DNA from: Candidatus Heimdallarchaeota archaeon
Lineage (GTDB): Archaea; Asgardarchaeota; Heimdallarchaeia; Heimdallarchaeales; Kariarchaeaceae
Reading direction: 5' to 3'
DNA length: 64,000 nucleotides
Assembly: GCA_030149205.1 (NCBI GenBank)
Contig: JASBSB010000001.1
Location: forward strand, 838,712 to 902,711
The notes under the pieces were generated by a model. It ran no database searches. It was not told the DNA's origin and worked only from the letters and a program-made list of their open reading frames with translations. The number at the start of each line of letters is the position of its first letter. Within the stretch, counting starts at the first letter, position 1. Positions 1-9,337 of the stretch are shown piece by piece. Made by a program: the position numbers and the translations under genes.

Positions 1-1
1 A

Positions 2-202
2 CCCAGTAAGTACCTTCTCATGGCAGTCATTCTTACACAGTCAATTGCAACTCTCTTCTCAGTTTATGGGATATTCTTACCTGCTATAGGATGGGGTATG
101 GCATTGTTCATCTGGGCGTTTGCGTTTGTTGAATTTCTCATAGAGGACACCTTGAAGGTACAGTTCCTTAAGATGAGAGCATCCTTTGAGGATGGTCATT
201 AG
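2..202 (+). CDS. Plasma-membrane proton-efflux P-type ATPase, C-terminal end (5' truncated by window)
   Basis: The reading frame is open from base 2, so the gene starts outside the window; only the last 66 residues are present. They hold two hydrophobic segments and a closing basic stretch. The pattern IYGIFLPAIGWGMALFIWAFAF-like (two helices around a GWG turn) followed by FLIEDTLKVQFLK matches the C-terminus of archaeal/plasma-membrane H+-ATPases (P3A type), whose last helix carries a GWGWALFVWGYA-like stretch. Such pumps expel protons using ATP through an aspartyl-phosphate intermediate. The catalytic DKTGT motif is not in the window, so the call rests only on this tail. Confidence 0.65.
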   Translation, partial: PSKYLLMAVILTQSIATLFSVYGIFLPAIGWGMALFIWAFAFVEFLIEDTLKVQFLKMRASFEDGH

Positions 203-486
203 GATACCAAAAGACCGAAAAAGTTGAGAACTATTTAGGTGGTTAAATTTAAGAGAGTATATTTTACGCAACATGGGAAAAATAAGTATTCAAATTCCAC
301 CAATGTAGAACAAAAACTATTTAATTTCTAAAGATAGAAAATACCTAATTATCATCGATAATGAATATTCACAGGAAAAAATGCACAGTACTGTGGTTAT
401 GAGGAAAGTTAAATTTTTGTGTCTGAAAAGGCATAATGGTTAACAAATCCCATTGAATCGATGATACAGTAGGAGTTGAAAAGAAT

Positions 487-1365
487 TTGGTTTACCCATT
501 TAACCTAAGTAATAGTGATTTTTTTAGTAAATTTTTGTGGCCAGGGGTGCCCATTTCTGCATTAGCTAGTATTGTCATATTGCTTTTGAGATTGCTCGTG
601 TACTATCTAACTAAAACGTACTCGTATGGAGAGATCCAATTTAAGAAAGCTGAAGATGTAAGTGAACTTGAGGAAATTGCTGTTCTAAATAAAAAATTTG
701 AGGGGTTAGGAGAGCTCTATCTTTCTAAATTTATCCATCTAGGTATTGTGGAACCATTACAGAAAGGTGAGTTTAAAATTAACAAATATGATGGTATTGA
801 ACTCAACAGCAGAGAATTAATTTTTCTCAAAAAATTAATAAATAAACCCTACTACAAAACTGCTGGAACATTGTTTAAATTATCAAATGAGGTGTATAGA
901 ACGTTAATTAGGGAAAGGAAAATGTTGAACCCTAAAACCTTTAGAAATGCTGTTTTGGTATATACACCATGGTTCATTCTCCTAGGGATAGTAATCATAA
1001 AATTAAACATGGTGAACTATGATCCTCAAATGGTCTCTGATTTATATGGATACCTCTTAGTTGTAATTTTAACAATGTTTGTCATTCTTGCAGTCTCATT
1101 AGGAGTTTTCAGAGGTGGAAAATTTTACCTAACATTAGAGGGAAGGCGGTGGCTGGAACAATTTGAAGAGGACAATGAATATCTTCTTCAAAAAATGGAG
1201 CTAACCCCTGATAAAATCTCAGAGGAAGAATTTTACACCTATGTCGCAATCTATGGATTAGAAAAAATTACTGAACCAATCTACAGGCTTACTAAAGCAA
1301 TGATTGATTATATACCGCCAAGGACGGGCCAAATTGATCTATCTGGTCTTATACCTTCTAATTAG
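487..1365 (+). CDS. TIGR04222-like membrane protein, first of a tandem pair
   Basis: 292 residues from a TTG start; an AGGAG at 471-475 supports the start, although the spacing is somewhat long. The N-terminus begins YPFNLS followed by a membrane helix, a soluble part carries a (I/L)NSRELIFL block and a YRTLIRERKML block, two more membrane helices lie near residues 155-205, and the end has a YVAIYGLEKI motif. This order (PFdLsg.eF at the N-terminus, Y.la.L-type block, C-terminal v.lfGl..l) resembles the TIGR04222 membrane protein family of unknown function. The neighbour at 1656-2513 is a clear paralog with the same three blocks. Function unknown. Confidence 0.6.
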   Translation: MVYPFNLSNSDFFSKFLWPGVPISALASIVILLLRLLVYYLTKTYSYGEIQFKKAEDVSELEEIAVLNKKFEGLGELYLSKFIHLGIVEPLQKGEFKINKYDGIELNSRELIFLKKLINKPYYKTAGTLFKLSNEVYRTLIRERKMLNPKTFRNAVLVYTPWFILLGIVIIKLNMVNYDPQMVSDLYGYLLVVILTMFVILAVSLGVFRGGKFYLTLEGRRWLEQFEEDNEYLLQKMELTPDKISEEEFYTYVAIYGLEKITEPIYRLTKAMIDYIPPRTGQIDLSGLIPSN

Positions 1366-1655
1366 CTAATTACCTTGTCCTCTAATTTACTTCCAAAGCT
1401 ATATAGAACACACTTGAACCAATTCTTACCTCAAAGTACCTCCAATAACCGGAAATACCAGATCAATTCATTTGTTTCAGAACTCGGAAAAATTAACCTT
1501 TCAATTGCAAGTTTGAATGGTGAATGGGAAATGTTATGAAAATAGAAAGAAATAAGGCTTAGATCATTAGGTGTAAACAAAATTTAAATTTAAACTACAA
1601 TAATAAATATTGTGCGTTTCGTTTTGATGGATAATGGGGGAAGGAGGTAGAATGC

Positions 1656-2513
1656 TTGACAGAACCCTATCCTTTTAATTTAAATGGTGTTGATTTTGTC
1701 AGTTTGTTTGCCTTCCCAGCTGCAATACTTGCCATAGCTCTAAGTTGGTTCCTCTACAGGAAAAGAATTATTGTATATGAAGTTTTTCAAGAGTTAAATA
1801 ACTCCCTCACGGATAAATTTATTCAGGATTTTTCTGGGGTAAGTTTGTTTGAGCGTATTGCCGCGATCACTAATGGAAAATCTCGGTTGGCGGAGTTATA
1901 TATTGCTAAGTTCCTAAAAATGGGTCTAATTTCTCCTGATAGCCAGGGTAAGTTTAAGGTATTAATGCAACCAGATCCAGATATTCTCAATTATAGAGAG
2001 TTACAATTTCTTGCAGAGCTATCTTCTGCACCGTTTCAACTTGCCACCTCAGTGTTAAACTTTCAAATAAAAGAGATAAATGCAACACTGGTAAGAGATG
2101 GAGTGTTAACAAACATAAGTACTGAAAAGGAAACTCTATTAATAACTTCACCAATGGCTATAATTCTAATTCTATCAACTATACAATTATTCATTTCATT
2201 AGCTCTAACAAAGCCAATTGGTCTTTTAACATTATTCCTTTTTGCTTATGCTTTTTGCTTTATTGGTGCAATGTTTTATGTCGGTAATGAATTCTCACCA
2301 AAGCCTAGATTTTTGACCAAAGAGGGTATTGAATGGTATAATTCTTTGAAAAAGGATATCATTCATGTTAAATTTGCCCTGATAAAAAATTACACAAAAT
2401 TAACTGATGAAGAATTTTATCTAGGGGTGGCATTTTTTGGAATTGAAAAAATTGAAAAAGAACCATTTCAATCTGCGCATGTTGCTATGATTTATACCCC
2501 CTCAATTTCTTAG
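1656..2513 (+). CDS. TIGR04222-like membrane protein, second of a tandem pair
   Basis: 285 residues. The TTG start is fixed by a strong SD (AAGGAGGT at 1641-1648, 7 nt before the start). N-terminal YPFNLNGVDF, then a helix near residues 15-32, a soluble part with LNYRELQFLAEL, two helices near 165-210, and a C-terminal FYLGVAFFGIEKI motif. All of these align with the gene at 487-1365, so the two arose by tandem duplication and then diverged strongly. The fold matches the TIGR04222 type; no catalytic residues can be recognised. A TATA-like AAATTTAAATTTAAAC lies at about 1579-1594, so it probably has its own promoter. Confidence 0.6.
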   Translation: MTEPYPFNLNGVDFVSLFAFPAAILAIALSWFLYRKRIIVYEVFQELNNSLTDKFIQDFSGVSLFERIAAITNGKSRLAELYIAKFLKMGLISPDSQGKFKVLMQPDPDILNYRELQFLAELSSAPFQLATSVLNFQIKEINATLVRDGVLTNISTEKETLLITSPMAIILILSTIQLFISLALTKPIGLLTLFLFAYAFCFIGAMFYVGNEFSPKPRFLTKEGIEWYNSLKKDIIHVKFALIKNYTKLTDEEFYLGVAFFGIEKIEKEPFQSAHVAMIYTPSIS

Positions 2514-2705
2514 GTTTATATAATGTGGACACAGTAGGTTAACTATACCTCTAGAAAATCAACATTGCTAAATATTTTAGTATTTTTACAAAAAAGAAAC
2601 TTTGAATTTTAGGAGTAACTCTTAAAAATGGTTGTAAGTGTTAATTTTTTTATTACCAAGTGGTTTTATGTCATTTTTCCATACGGTTTCTGTCAACTTT
2701 GACAA

Positions 2706-3731
2706 GTGAAACTTATGATTAAAGTACAAAAATTGATACTAAGTCTAATCCTAGTATTTAGTATCATAGGAAGCTCAAACCAGATTGTGGCTACGAGTGT
2801 TTCTCCTCTGATACCTCCTATCTCTGTTAACGTGAGTGCAACAGCAGACAGTGTAAATCAATCCATTTGGATGTTACCAGGTCCAAGATCATTGGATCCA
2901 AGCATTTTTGGAACACCAGCCAATCCTTTGAAAACTAATTGGTTACCCGTCTCGATGCGTAATAAAACCACAGATGGAAGTGCCTTTACCACAACATCTG
3001 ATGTTACTCCTTTTTCAAACAAAACTAAGCAGATAACCGGTTCATTGATTCTTAATGTAACTGATAAAACAAAATATGACACCCCAGTATCAGAAGATAC
3101 TGCAAATGTACGAGCGAATTTTACAGACCCGTCAGGTAAAACTAATTATTTTGTTCAGCTCCAGAAACTGATACCTGTTGGACCTGATCACCCATTCTTT
3201 GGTGGAGTAGGAATAAACACCTATATGCATGGAGCAACAGAGATTGGCACTCCACTTATGCCAGGTGCAATTTCTTTCGTGACACTCTGGGGATTTGGTG
3301 ATTTCTATGTAAATGGAAGCTTGGTTGACACCCATAGATTGATACATGTGATGGTTTCTGAAAGAGTCAGGACAAATGACTTTAAGTTGGGATTTGGTGT
3401 TCAAGATCACAAATCCTTAGAAATCCATTTTATAATGCCCAACACAAAGGTCAATTCCTCAGGGCCATTCACAAGCCCCTTACCCACAAAATTTATCTTA
3501 CCTAATGGTGTTGAACAACCGTTTATACATGTAAACTTCTATAATTTAATTGTTAGTAGGTCTGAACCGACCAAGACCATTACAACCACACAGTCCACAA
3601 CAAGTTCAGTCACTACAACAGTTCAAAAAACTATAACTCAAACAACACCTGGATTTAGCTATCTGATAGGATTTATTTCAGTTATTATTGTTGTATTTCT
3701 TTACAAAAAAATTAGAAAAGTAAGTTTGTAA
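2706..3731 (+). CDS. Secreted surface protein with C-terminal membrane anchor
   Basis: 341 residues from GTG; an ATG four codons in (2715) is the alternative. Residues 1-30 are a signal peptide (basic start, then LILSLILVFSIIGSS). The middle of about 250 residues is extracellular, with several N-x-S/T glycosylation sequons. A threonine-rich linker of some 35 residues follows, then one hydrophobic helix and a basic tail (KKIRKVSL), so the protein is displayed outside and anchored at its C-terminus. No enzyme motif is visible. The middle has MHGATEIGTPLMPGA and a beta-rich pattern that I do not recognise. Confidence 0.75.
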   Translation: MKLMIKVQKLILSLILVFSIIGSSNQIVATSVSPLIPPISVNVSATADSVNQSIWMLPGPRSLDPSIFGTPANPLKTNWLPVSMRNKTTDGSAFTTTSDVTPFSNKTKQITGSLILNVTDKTKYDTPVSEDTANVRANFTDPSGKTNYFVQLQKLIPVGPDHPFFGGVGINTYMHGATEIGTPLMPGAISFVTLWGFGDFYVNGSLVDTHRLIHVMVSERVRTNDFKLGFGVQDHKSLEIHFIMPNTKVNSSGPFTSPLPTKFILPNGVEQPFIHVNFYNLIVSRSEPTKTITTTQSTTSSVTTTVQKTITQTTPGFSYLIGFISVIIVVFLYKKIRKVSL

Positions 3732-3803
3732 AACCATAATTTATTTTTAGTTGAAATTTTGATTTAGCTATATAATTTACTTTGCTTTAGAAGCAGTCAT
3801 ATT

Positions 3804-4550
3804 CTAAGGAAATAACTCATTCTCATTAACTGCCTTCAGATATCTCCTCTGGTTTAACTGATACAATTTTCTCCCAGTAAGAACTATGACCACCAGTAGT
3901 ACCAGTAACAGAAAACCCAACCATGGGGGAAAGGGCACACTTTGCGAACTCCCACTATTAACACTCTCAAGAACCAATCTTTGGTAGTCAGAGTAGGTTC
4001 TACCATTGAGTATCACTGAAATATTTTCAACATACTCTCTTAGTAACCCGACATTGTAAAAGTCATAGGTTCTTTCATATGTGGTATTTGTAAACTTGGA
4101 GGTCTCTTTAATTGTATAGCCAATTCCTATGGTGCTAGGTGATACGTTAAAGAAGTGAATGGGGGTTGATTCGACCTTGGTTTGCCAATAAGACCAGTTG
4201 GCTTCAATTATGAAAGTTGGAAACAACCAACTTCTTAAGATCTTAGGGTCCTGATTCACCTGATAAGTATAAACAAATCTGCCTAAGTGAGATTGAGCAG
4301 TCAAAGTACTGGGTCTAAAGTATGAAACATTGTATTTCAGTCGATTATCCAATGTATATCCTGTGAAATTAACCTGTAGCCGGTCCCCAGTTTGAACTCT
4401 ATCACATCTTGTACAGGTGGTGGATTGGTTTAGTTCATAATTCCCTGTTGCATTGTAAATAGCTGTATCAAATTGTTGAATGGTTGTTGAATTAACATAA
4501 AGGTTAGGATGAAATAAAATTATATGTAATAGAGGAACCAAAACCTTCAT
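3804..4550 (-). CDS. Surface protein with CxxC motif and C-terminal anchor (paralog A)
   Basis: 248 residues from the ATG at 4550; a TATA-like CTTTTTATTTTC about 26 nt upstream suggests a leaderless start there rather than at the TTG one codon earlier. Short N-terminal hydrophobic signal, a TCTRC pair of cysteines near residue 47, many N-x-S/T sequons, a (G)RFVYTYQVNQ block, an FPTFI block, then a helix (WLGFLLLVLLVVIVL) and a short basic cytosolic tail ending ELFP. It is paralogous to 5506-6309, which has the same CxxC, NQN/NQD, FPTFI and tail blocks. Function unknown; probably a cell-envelope protein. Confidence 0.7.
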   Translation of the reverse strand: MKVLVPLLHIILFHPNLYVNSTTIQQFDTAIYNATGNYELNQSTTCTRCDRVQTGDRLQVNFTGYTLDNRLKYNVSYFRPSTLTAQSHLGRFVYTYQVNQDPKILRSWLFPTFIIEANWSYWQTKVESTPIHFFNVSPSTIGIGYTIKETSKFTNTTYERTYDFYNVGLLREYVENISVILNGRTYSDYQRLVLESVNSGSSQSVPFPPWLGFLLLVLLVVIVLTGRKLYQLNQRRYLKAVNENELFP

Positions 4551-4727
4551 CAAAAAAAAGTAATAACTGAAAATAAAAAGTTATTCTAACAAAAGGTAAA
4601 TTTTAGTATCATCGAGTTACATTGATCCTAAGGCATTAATCAAAGTAAAGACCACAAGGTATTTGTAAGCAGATTTAGTAAGACATCTTACTCTTACCTA
4701 CCTTATTTTTTTTTGACCAACGAAGTT

Positions 4728-5130
4728 TCAAAAACCAATAGTCTTTTGTAAAAATGATGGAAAGAGTATATTGATATATTCATCTGTGAGCTCAATAGTT
4801 TTTGATTTGCCAATTTTACTGAGGCTAATCAGCCCGATCTGCTTCATCAGTTTTATGTGATATGTTAATGTACCACTCTATATCAAATACTGAGGCAATT
4901 TCACAAATACTGGATTTTTGCTGCTGTACTAAGAAGGACAGAATTTTCAATCTCGTTTGATTTCCAAGAACTTTGAATACCTCAGCATAAAATTCTATAC
5001 TGTTTTCATCAATACTTCTCAATCTGTCTGCGATTTTGTCCTTGCACTGCTCAAATGATGTACAGTGACATATTTGTAATGCTCTTGCCTCTTGATATGC
5101 ATCTATTAAAGTCTCAGAGGAATTATGCAC
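4728..5130 (-). pseudogene. ArsR/SmtB-family regulator (CadC-like), frameshifted
   Basis: The uninterrupted frame (5130 to 4825) gives 101 residues: a CHC..C cysteine cluster near residues 21-28, then EVFKVLGNQTRLKILSFL and ICEIASVFDIE, which are helices 2-4 of an ArsR winged helix. After the tryptophan codon near 4875 the frame loses homology. A one-base shift there recovers TLTYHIKLMKQIGLISL and SKTIELTDEYINILF, the recognition helix and wing, ending at a stop at 4728. The gene is therefore split by one indel near 4870-4876. The cysteine-rich N-terminus and the single Cys in helix 4 recall cadmium/lead sensor CadC. It is either a real loss or a sequencing indel. Confidence 0.7.
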
Positions 5131-5143
5131 AAATAATCCATAT

Positions 5144-5488
5144 GTGTTTTACCTAAATCCAATATGGACATTGATGTTTATACTTCAAATCCTTCTTCTG
5201 TACGTAACAGTATCGATCAAGGATAAGAATGCCTCTAAATTGGAGCTAACCACATACACCAAGTTTATCTTCGATATTTTTACACTGGCTATCTTGAATT
5301 TTGTCTTTTCACTCCCTATCACCCTAAATCCAGAGATCACTGTATCCACAATTCAATTTGTTATAGTTTCACTAGTGGTGGCATACATCTATTTCCTAAA
5401 GAATTTTGCGGAACTAAGTGTGTTAGCAGAAGATTCAGTTGATACCACAACTGTGGAGACAGGTGAACCCATAATGAGTGGGATATAA
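5144..5488 (+). CDS. Small membrane protein, three helices
   Basis: 114 residues from a GTG start only 14 nt from the divergent regulator at 4728-5130; an ATG at 5173 is an alternative and would leave room for a promoter. Three hydrophobic segments (about residues 9-24, 43-60, 68-86) and a short acidic/threonine-rich tail. The family is not recognised. If the divergent regulator is metal-responsive, this could be its target, but nothing in the protein (no His or Cys clusters) shows metal transport. Confidence 0.5.
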   Translation: MFYLNPIWTLMFILQILLLYVTVSIKDKNASKLELTTYTKFIFDIFTLAILNFVFSLPITLNPEITVSTIQFVIVSLVVAYIYFLKNFAELSVLAEDSVDTTTVETGEPIMSGI

Positions 5489-5505
5489 GAAAGACCACCT
5501 GGATT

Positions 5506-6309
5506 TCACCATATATGCTCCGGATAAAGATCCTCTTTGGAAAAACTGGAATCGACCATTTTTCTCTTGTTTATCCTTCTTTGTCTTATGACAAAAAAGT
5601 CAAGCAAAAGCACTAAAGGGAGCAAAATAGCAAGTAAATTCAGTATCAACCCGGAGTTGTCTTGGTTGGGATATGAGACCCCGTATAGCCTCATCCCTCT
5701 ATGCTCCAACGAAAGTACACCAGAATTGACCCTGGTTACATCAATGGAGTATTTGATGAGAAGACCTGAGAAATCATAGGTATTTAGCTTTACATAAGTT
5801 GCATTGTTTATAATCGTTGTTCGGTTAATTGTGACTGTCTCTAGTGTGCTGTTAACATTGACTGAAAATGATGAATTTATGCCTGATAACTGTTTAGCCC
5901 TCCAAAATTCCCAGTTGTTCCAAACTATAAATGTTGGGAATACTACTCCTTCTAACTCTTTGGTGTTTTGGTTGGTTTCTGTGTTATATAAGAGCTGACC
6001 CCGGTTATTTTGGTTCACAACTGTCTGAGCTGGGTTTCTGGGTGGGGGGACTGTCGCATAATCAATCGGGAGGTAAACAGACAGGTTGAGGGAGTAGCTT
6101 TGATTTTCGTTGTAAACCACATGATTGATTAATAGAGTATCGTTCGCCTCCAACCGGTAACACCCAGTACAGCTGTTTGGAATCATGTATGGAAACTGCC
6201 CCTCCACTATGTAAGATAATTCAGAAAAAGAACCAGAGTAGCTCGCTGAGATCGGAAGCAGAGGGAAAAGGATTAGCGTTATCAGTGCCCATGGGTATGT
6301 CTTAGGCAT
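5506..6309 (-). CDS. Surface protein with CxxC motif and C-terminal anchor (paralog B)
   Basis: 267 residues from the ATG at 6309; a TATA-like CTTTAAATAAAG lies about 26 nt upstream. Signal peptide (TYPWALITLILFPLLPISAS), an NSCTGC cysteine pair near residue 50, several sequons, a GQLLYNTETNQN block, an FPTFIVWNNWEFW block, a helix (LLAILLPLVLLLDFFVI) and a basic tail that ends with an ELFP-like DLYPEHIW. The block order equals paralog A at 3804-4550. The two genes lie on the same strand on either side of the regulator and the small membrane gene. Function unknown. Confidence 0.7.
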   Translation of the reverse strand: MPKTYPWALITLILFPLLPISASYSGSFSELSYIVEGQFPYMIPNSCTGCYRLEANDTLLINHVVYNENQSYSLNLSVYLPIDYATVPPPRNPAQTVVNQNNRGQLLYNTETNQNTKELEGVVFPTFIVWNNWEFWRAKQLSGINSSFSVNVNSTLETVTINRTTIINNATYVKLNTYDFSGLLIKYSIDVTRVNSGVLSLEHRGMRLYGVSYPNQDNSGLILNLLAILLPLVLLLDFFVIRQRRINKRKMVDSSFSKEDLYPEHIW

Positions 6310-6566
6310 CAAACATACACTGCTTCAGCTTTATTTAAAGATTGACAATTAAAGTAAAAAATATTAACTTTTTTATGGGTCATTAATTCAGATTATATTC
6401 CATGATGCTTCTATTTGGGGATGGAACGCTGACAGGTAACCGGCAAAAAATAGGAAGTTGCAGTTTGTCAAAGATCCAAAGATGTTTTGATGATTCCACT
6501 TCAATATTGAAGTGCACAAATAAAATCCGAAGTTTTGAAATTCCGGTTAATTTTTATCTTAAAGCT

Positions 6567-6577
6567 AAATATATTAT
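6567..6577 (+). promoter_or_regulatory. TATA-like promoter element before the alpha/beta hydrolase
   Basis: AAATATATTAT about 30 nt before the GTG at 6603. It supports the GTG as the true start and argues against the longer upstream reading frame, whose first 67 codons have no membrane or hydrolase features. Confidence 0.4.
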
Positions 6578-6602
6578 ACTTTTGGGAATTCAAGTATACA
6601 TA

Positions 6603-7328
6603 GTGACAAGAAAAAAGATTCTAATTGGGGTTGGAATAATTATTCTCACCCTCATCACTGGAACTGTTGTTGGAGGTTTCATCTATTTATCTATAGATCA
6701 GTATGGGCCAGACCAACAGGCAAAGGATGCTCTTAAAGGAAACCCTAAAGTCAGGGTTATAAATAAACAGGAGACAATCCTGTTCATACCAATGGTTGCG
6801 AACAACCACACCTTCATATTTTATCCAGGTGGGAAGGTTGCTCCAGAGGCTTATGCACCGCTGGCTCTGGGAATTGCAGATGCAGGATACAAAGTGATCA
6901 TTCCACGTTTCTTCTACAACCTAGCTGTTTTTAACCCAAATGTTGCAGATAAATGGGTTAATTCGAGTAGGTTTATCCTTGGAGGTCACTCTTTGGGTGG
7001 AGCAATGGCAGCAGATTATACTGGGACACACAATATCTCAGGATTAATTCTGTTGGCAGCATACCCCTCTAAGAACATCTCGCGAATTATTACTCCAGTT
7101 CTCTCAATATATGGAAGCAATGACGGTATCGCCACCCCTGAAAAGATAAACAGAAGCCGTATAATGCTTCCCGATACTACAGTTTACAGGGAGATACTGG
7201 GGGGAAACCATGCACAGTTTGGGTCTTATGGGGCCCAAAAAGGTGATGGTAGGGGTGATATTAGCCCTCAGCAACAGCTAAATGAGACCCTGACATTCAT
7301 GCTGAGATTTATGAGTTCAATTCCTTAA
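6603..7328 (+). CDS. Membrane-anchored alpha/beta hydrolase
   Basis: 241 residues if started at the GTG at 6603; the frame is open back to 6402, but the upstream part looks non-coding and a TATA-like element sits between. An N-terminal helix (ILIGVGIIILTLITGTVVGGF) anchors or exports the protein. The hydrolase domain (Abhydrolase_5 type) shows the nucleophile elbow GGHSLGG, an acid in YGSNDGIA and the catalytic histidine in GGNHAQFG. The GGNHAQFG..G.QKGDG ending is typical of this family of putative esterases or lipases. The substrate is unknown. Confidence 0.8.
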   Translation: MTRKKILIGVGIIILTLITGTVVGGFIYLSIDQYGPDQQAKDALKGNPKVRVINKQETILFIPMVANNHTFIFYPGGKVAPEAYAPLALGIADAGYKVIIPRFFYNLAVFNPNVADKWVNSSRFILGGHSLGGAMAADYTGTHNISGLILLAAYPSKNISRIITPVLSIYGSNDGIATPEKINRSRIMLPDTTVYREILGGNHAQFGSYGAQKGDGRGDISPQQQLNETLTFMLRFMSSIP

Positions 7329-7652
7329 AATTGAGTGGAACTATTCCTTTCAGTTCTTCCACAGAAGGAGTCCCAAGTTTTGGATAAAGACAAAAACCAC
7401 TGTGACTTGTGGTTTCATCTCCTTGTTCGATAGGATAGAACCTAGAGAGTTACCAGACAGAAGAGACCGTTCTTAAGCTTCATCAGGTTTAAGAGGGCTA
7501 TTTTTGCCAAAATTAAGGTTTAAATGTCAATTAATTAAAAGTGACACACAAAATAAGAGCGAGACTATAAGTTATTAAATATTTGAATCACTGATCCCAA
7601 TTAACAGAGCCTCAACAGGGTGAAATTTTTCAAGTTTCACCATTTACCCCCT
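7329..7652. other. Intergenic region between convergent genes, with two hairpins
   Basis: No gene seen. Two perfect 7-bp stems: AAACCAC/GTGGTTT at 7394-7415 (8-nt loop), 66 nt after the hydrolase stop, and GGTGAAA/TTTCACC at 7619-7641 (9-nt loop), 12 nt after the stop of the minus-strand nuclease. They may help end transcription or protect 3' ends, but neither has a clear T-tract. Confidence 0.35.
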
Positions 7653-9110
7653 TTAATCGTATAGAAGCTTTCTTAATCCCTCAATTATTACAACCATCGC
7701 CTCTGTGTCTTTCTTACAGTATTCAAGCAGATCTGGAACCCCCACATCTATAGAACTGGCAAGTTTTTCTCCAAGAGATTCAGGATGGAACTCTTTGAGA
7801 TAGGTAAAAGAGGCAAACTCACCCTCCTGAATACCTAACTCAGAGTAACCACTCTGATCAAAAACAGGGTACACATACTTCAGACTTGCACTTCCACGCT
7901 GTGCAGGATGATAGAAAGAGAATCCACGAAAGACATCAAGAAGATCAACATACCTCTCTTCCAATGACTCAACCCAATCACTAAACTCTGGAAATGCTTC
8001 AGCTAACTCCTTTAACACACCTCTCTCAAATTTTGCATTGTAAACTATTACTGATCCCTTGTCACCAAGAACTCGACGAAGCTTGGAAATGAAGGAATAT
8101 CTGGGGTCGTTTGTGGACTGCTCAAGAAATTCCATATGCTCAATCTGATCTCCACGGTCCACATGAACAGACCATTGAAATGGCACCTTCTGATACACCT
8201 TTGTTGTATCAAACACTGGAATCGCTGTGGAGAAGGTCTCAAAATCCATGTAATAAAGTGGGTAAGTCAGTCCATTCAAAAATTCTTGAATGTTGTCTAT
8301 ATCAAGCTGAAGTCCCTCTCTTGCTGCTTTAACCTGAATACACTGCTTGGCTGATAGCTTTGCTTCATCTGGAATGTCACTAAGAAGAACAATTCCAGAA
8401 TTATAAAATTGTTCTGACCTTCTTTTTGAGTCCCAGTACAGTTCAAACACATTCCCATCTGGTATCCCTTTCCAGCAGCTCTCATAGCTGACACACTCCT
8501 TCTCACAGTGTTTACCAATTGGAACATCTGGTGAGCTTGCCATCATGAAGAAATCATAAAACTTCTTCATCTCAGGCTCTGAATACAGAGGAAGGTAATC
8601 ACTTACCTCCTCGATGAGAAAAAGAGGTTCCTCTCTTTCTGGGGTGTAGTCTTTGTTCAGGTACATCAGGCTGTATGAGTTAATGGGTATACCATTTCCC
8701 TCTAACACAAACCTCTGAAAATCAATATCATCGAGATACTTCTGCTTATATTTTTCATACTGCTTGATGTTCTTCGAGCTCTTTACTTCAATCAGATCCC
8801 AGGAGTTCTCTCCATGTGGTACAAGTATATCACACCTCGCATAGAACCCCTTGTACTGAAAACCTGCCTCAAACAATGGAACCCTTTTTTTCAGAAGTTG
8901 CTGTGTCTCCTTAATGTTCTCATCCACAGAGAAAAGTGGAACGAGTACTCCCTCTGGAAACTGTTTTCTAGACTCATCAGTTATCAGCTTTCCTTGATAT
9001 ATACGAAACTGTCCAGAGTAGGTTGGAGAACCAGAGACTGTCTTCTCCTCCCACATCCTCTTTACGCATTTATTCCCTGTTAAAAAATCAGACTTGGTAA
9101 AATACCCCAT
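7653..9110 (-). CDS. DUF2779 protein: Cas4/RecB-like nuclease fused to DEDD exonuclease
   Basis: 485 residues from the ATG at 9110; a TATA-like TTTAAATAA about 26 nt upstream favours this over the TTG three codons earlier. Residues about 1-215 are a PD-(D/E)xK nuclease of Cas4/RecB type: D94 in RCDILV, E108 and K110 in DLIEVKSS, and a downstream DIDFQ. C15 plus C202, C206 and C212 are spaced like the four cysteines that bind an iron-sulfur cluster in Cas4 and AddB. Residues about 285-485 are a DUF2779/RNase H-fold exonuclease with YMDFE (D289, E291), VYNAKFE and YCKKDTEAM. Probably a single-strand DNA repair or defence nuclease. No cas genes are nearby. Confidence 0.75.
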   Translation of the reverse strand: MGYFTKSDFLTGNKCVKRMWEEKTVSGSPTYSGQFRIYQGKLITDESRKQFPEGVLVPLFSVDENIKETQQLLKKRVPLFEAGFQYKGFYARCDILVPHGENSWDLIEVKSSKNIKQYEKYKQKYLDDIDFQRFVLEGNGIPINSYSLMYLNKDYTPEREEPLFLIEEVSDYLPLYSEPEMKKFYDFFMMASSPDVPIGKHCEKECVSYESCWKGIPDGNVFELYWDSKRRSEQFYNSGIVLLSDIPDEAKLSAKQCIQVKAAREGLQLDIDNIQEFLNGLTYPLYYMDFETFSTAIPVFDTTKVYQKVPFQWSVHVDRGDQIEHMEFLEQSTNDPRYSFISKLRRVLGDKGSVIVYNAKFERGVLKELAEAFPEFSDWVESLEERYVDLLDVFRGFSFYHPAQRGSASLKYVYPVFDQSGYSELGIQEGEFASFTYLKEFHPESLGEKLASSIDVGVPDLLEYCKKDTEAMVVIIEGLRKLLYD

Positions 9111-9337
9111 TAAATTCAAGTAACACTTAGGTTATTTAAATTTATAACACAATTAAATAGTTTAAAGTTTTCTTACCAGCAGATTTTTCTTTCCTCTTCG
9201 TGTGTATTTAAAACCAGTAATCACAATTAATCCAATAAATACTCCCTGAAGTGGATTAGTACGGGGAGGTGGAATAACGAAATATGGAAAGGATGTTGTT
9301 TTCTAAAGTTCAACCAAATATGCTGATTAGAGATATT

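Noticed and set aside
6402..6602. N-terminal extension of the alpha/beta hydrolase
   Set aside because: Composition is not protein-like, and a TATA-like element lies inside it, so the GTG at 6603 is the better start.
8048..8527. Several overlapping frames inside the DUF2779 gene
   Set aside because: They are in other frames of a clear coding gene, with no start signals or domain content.
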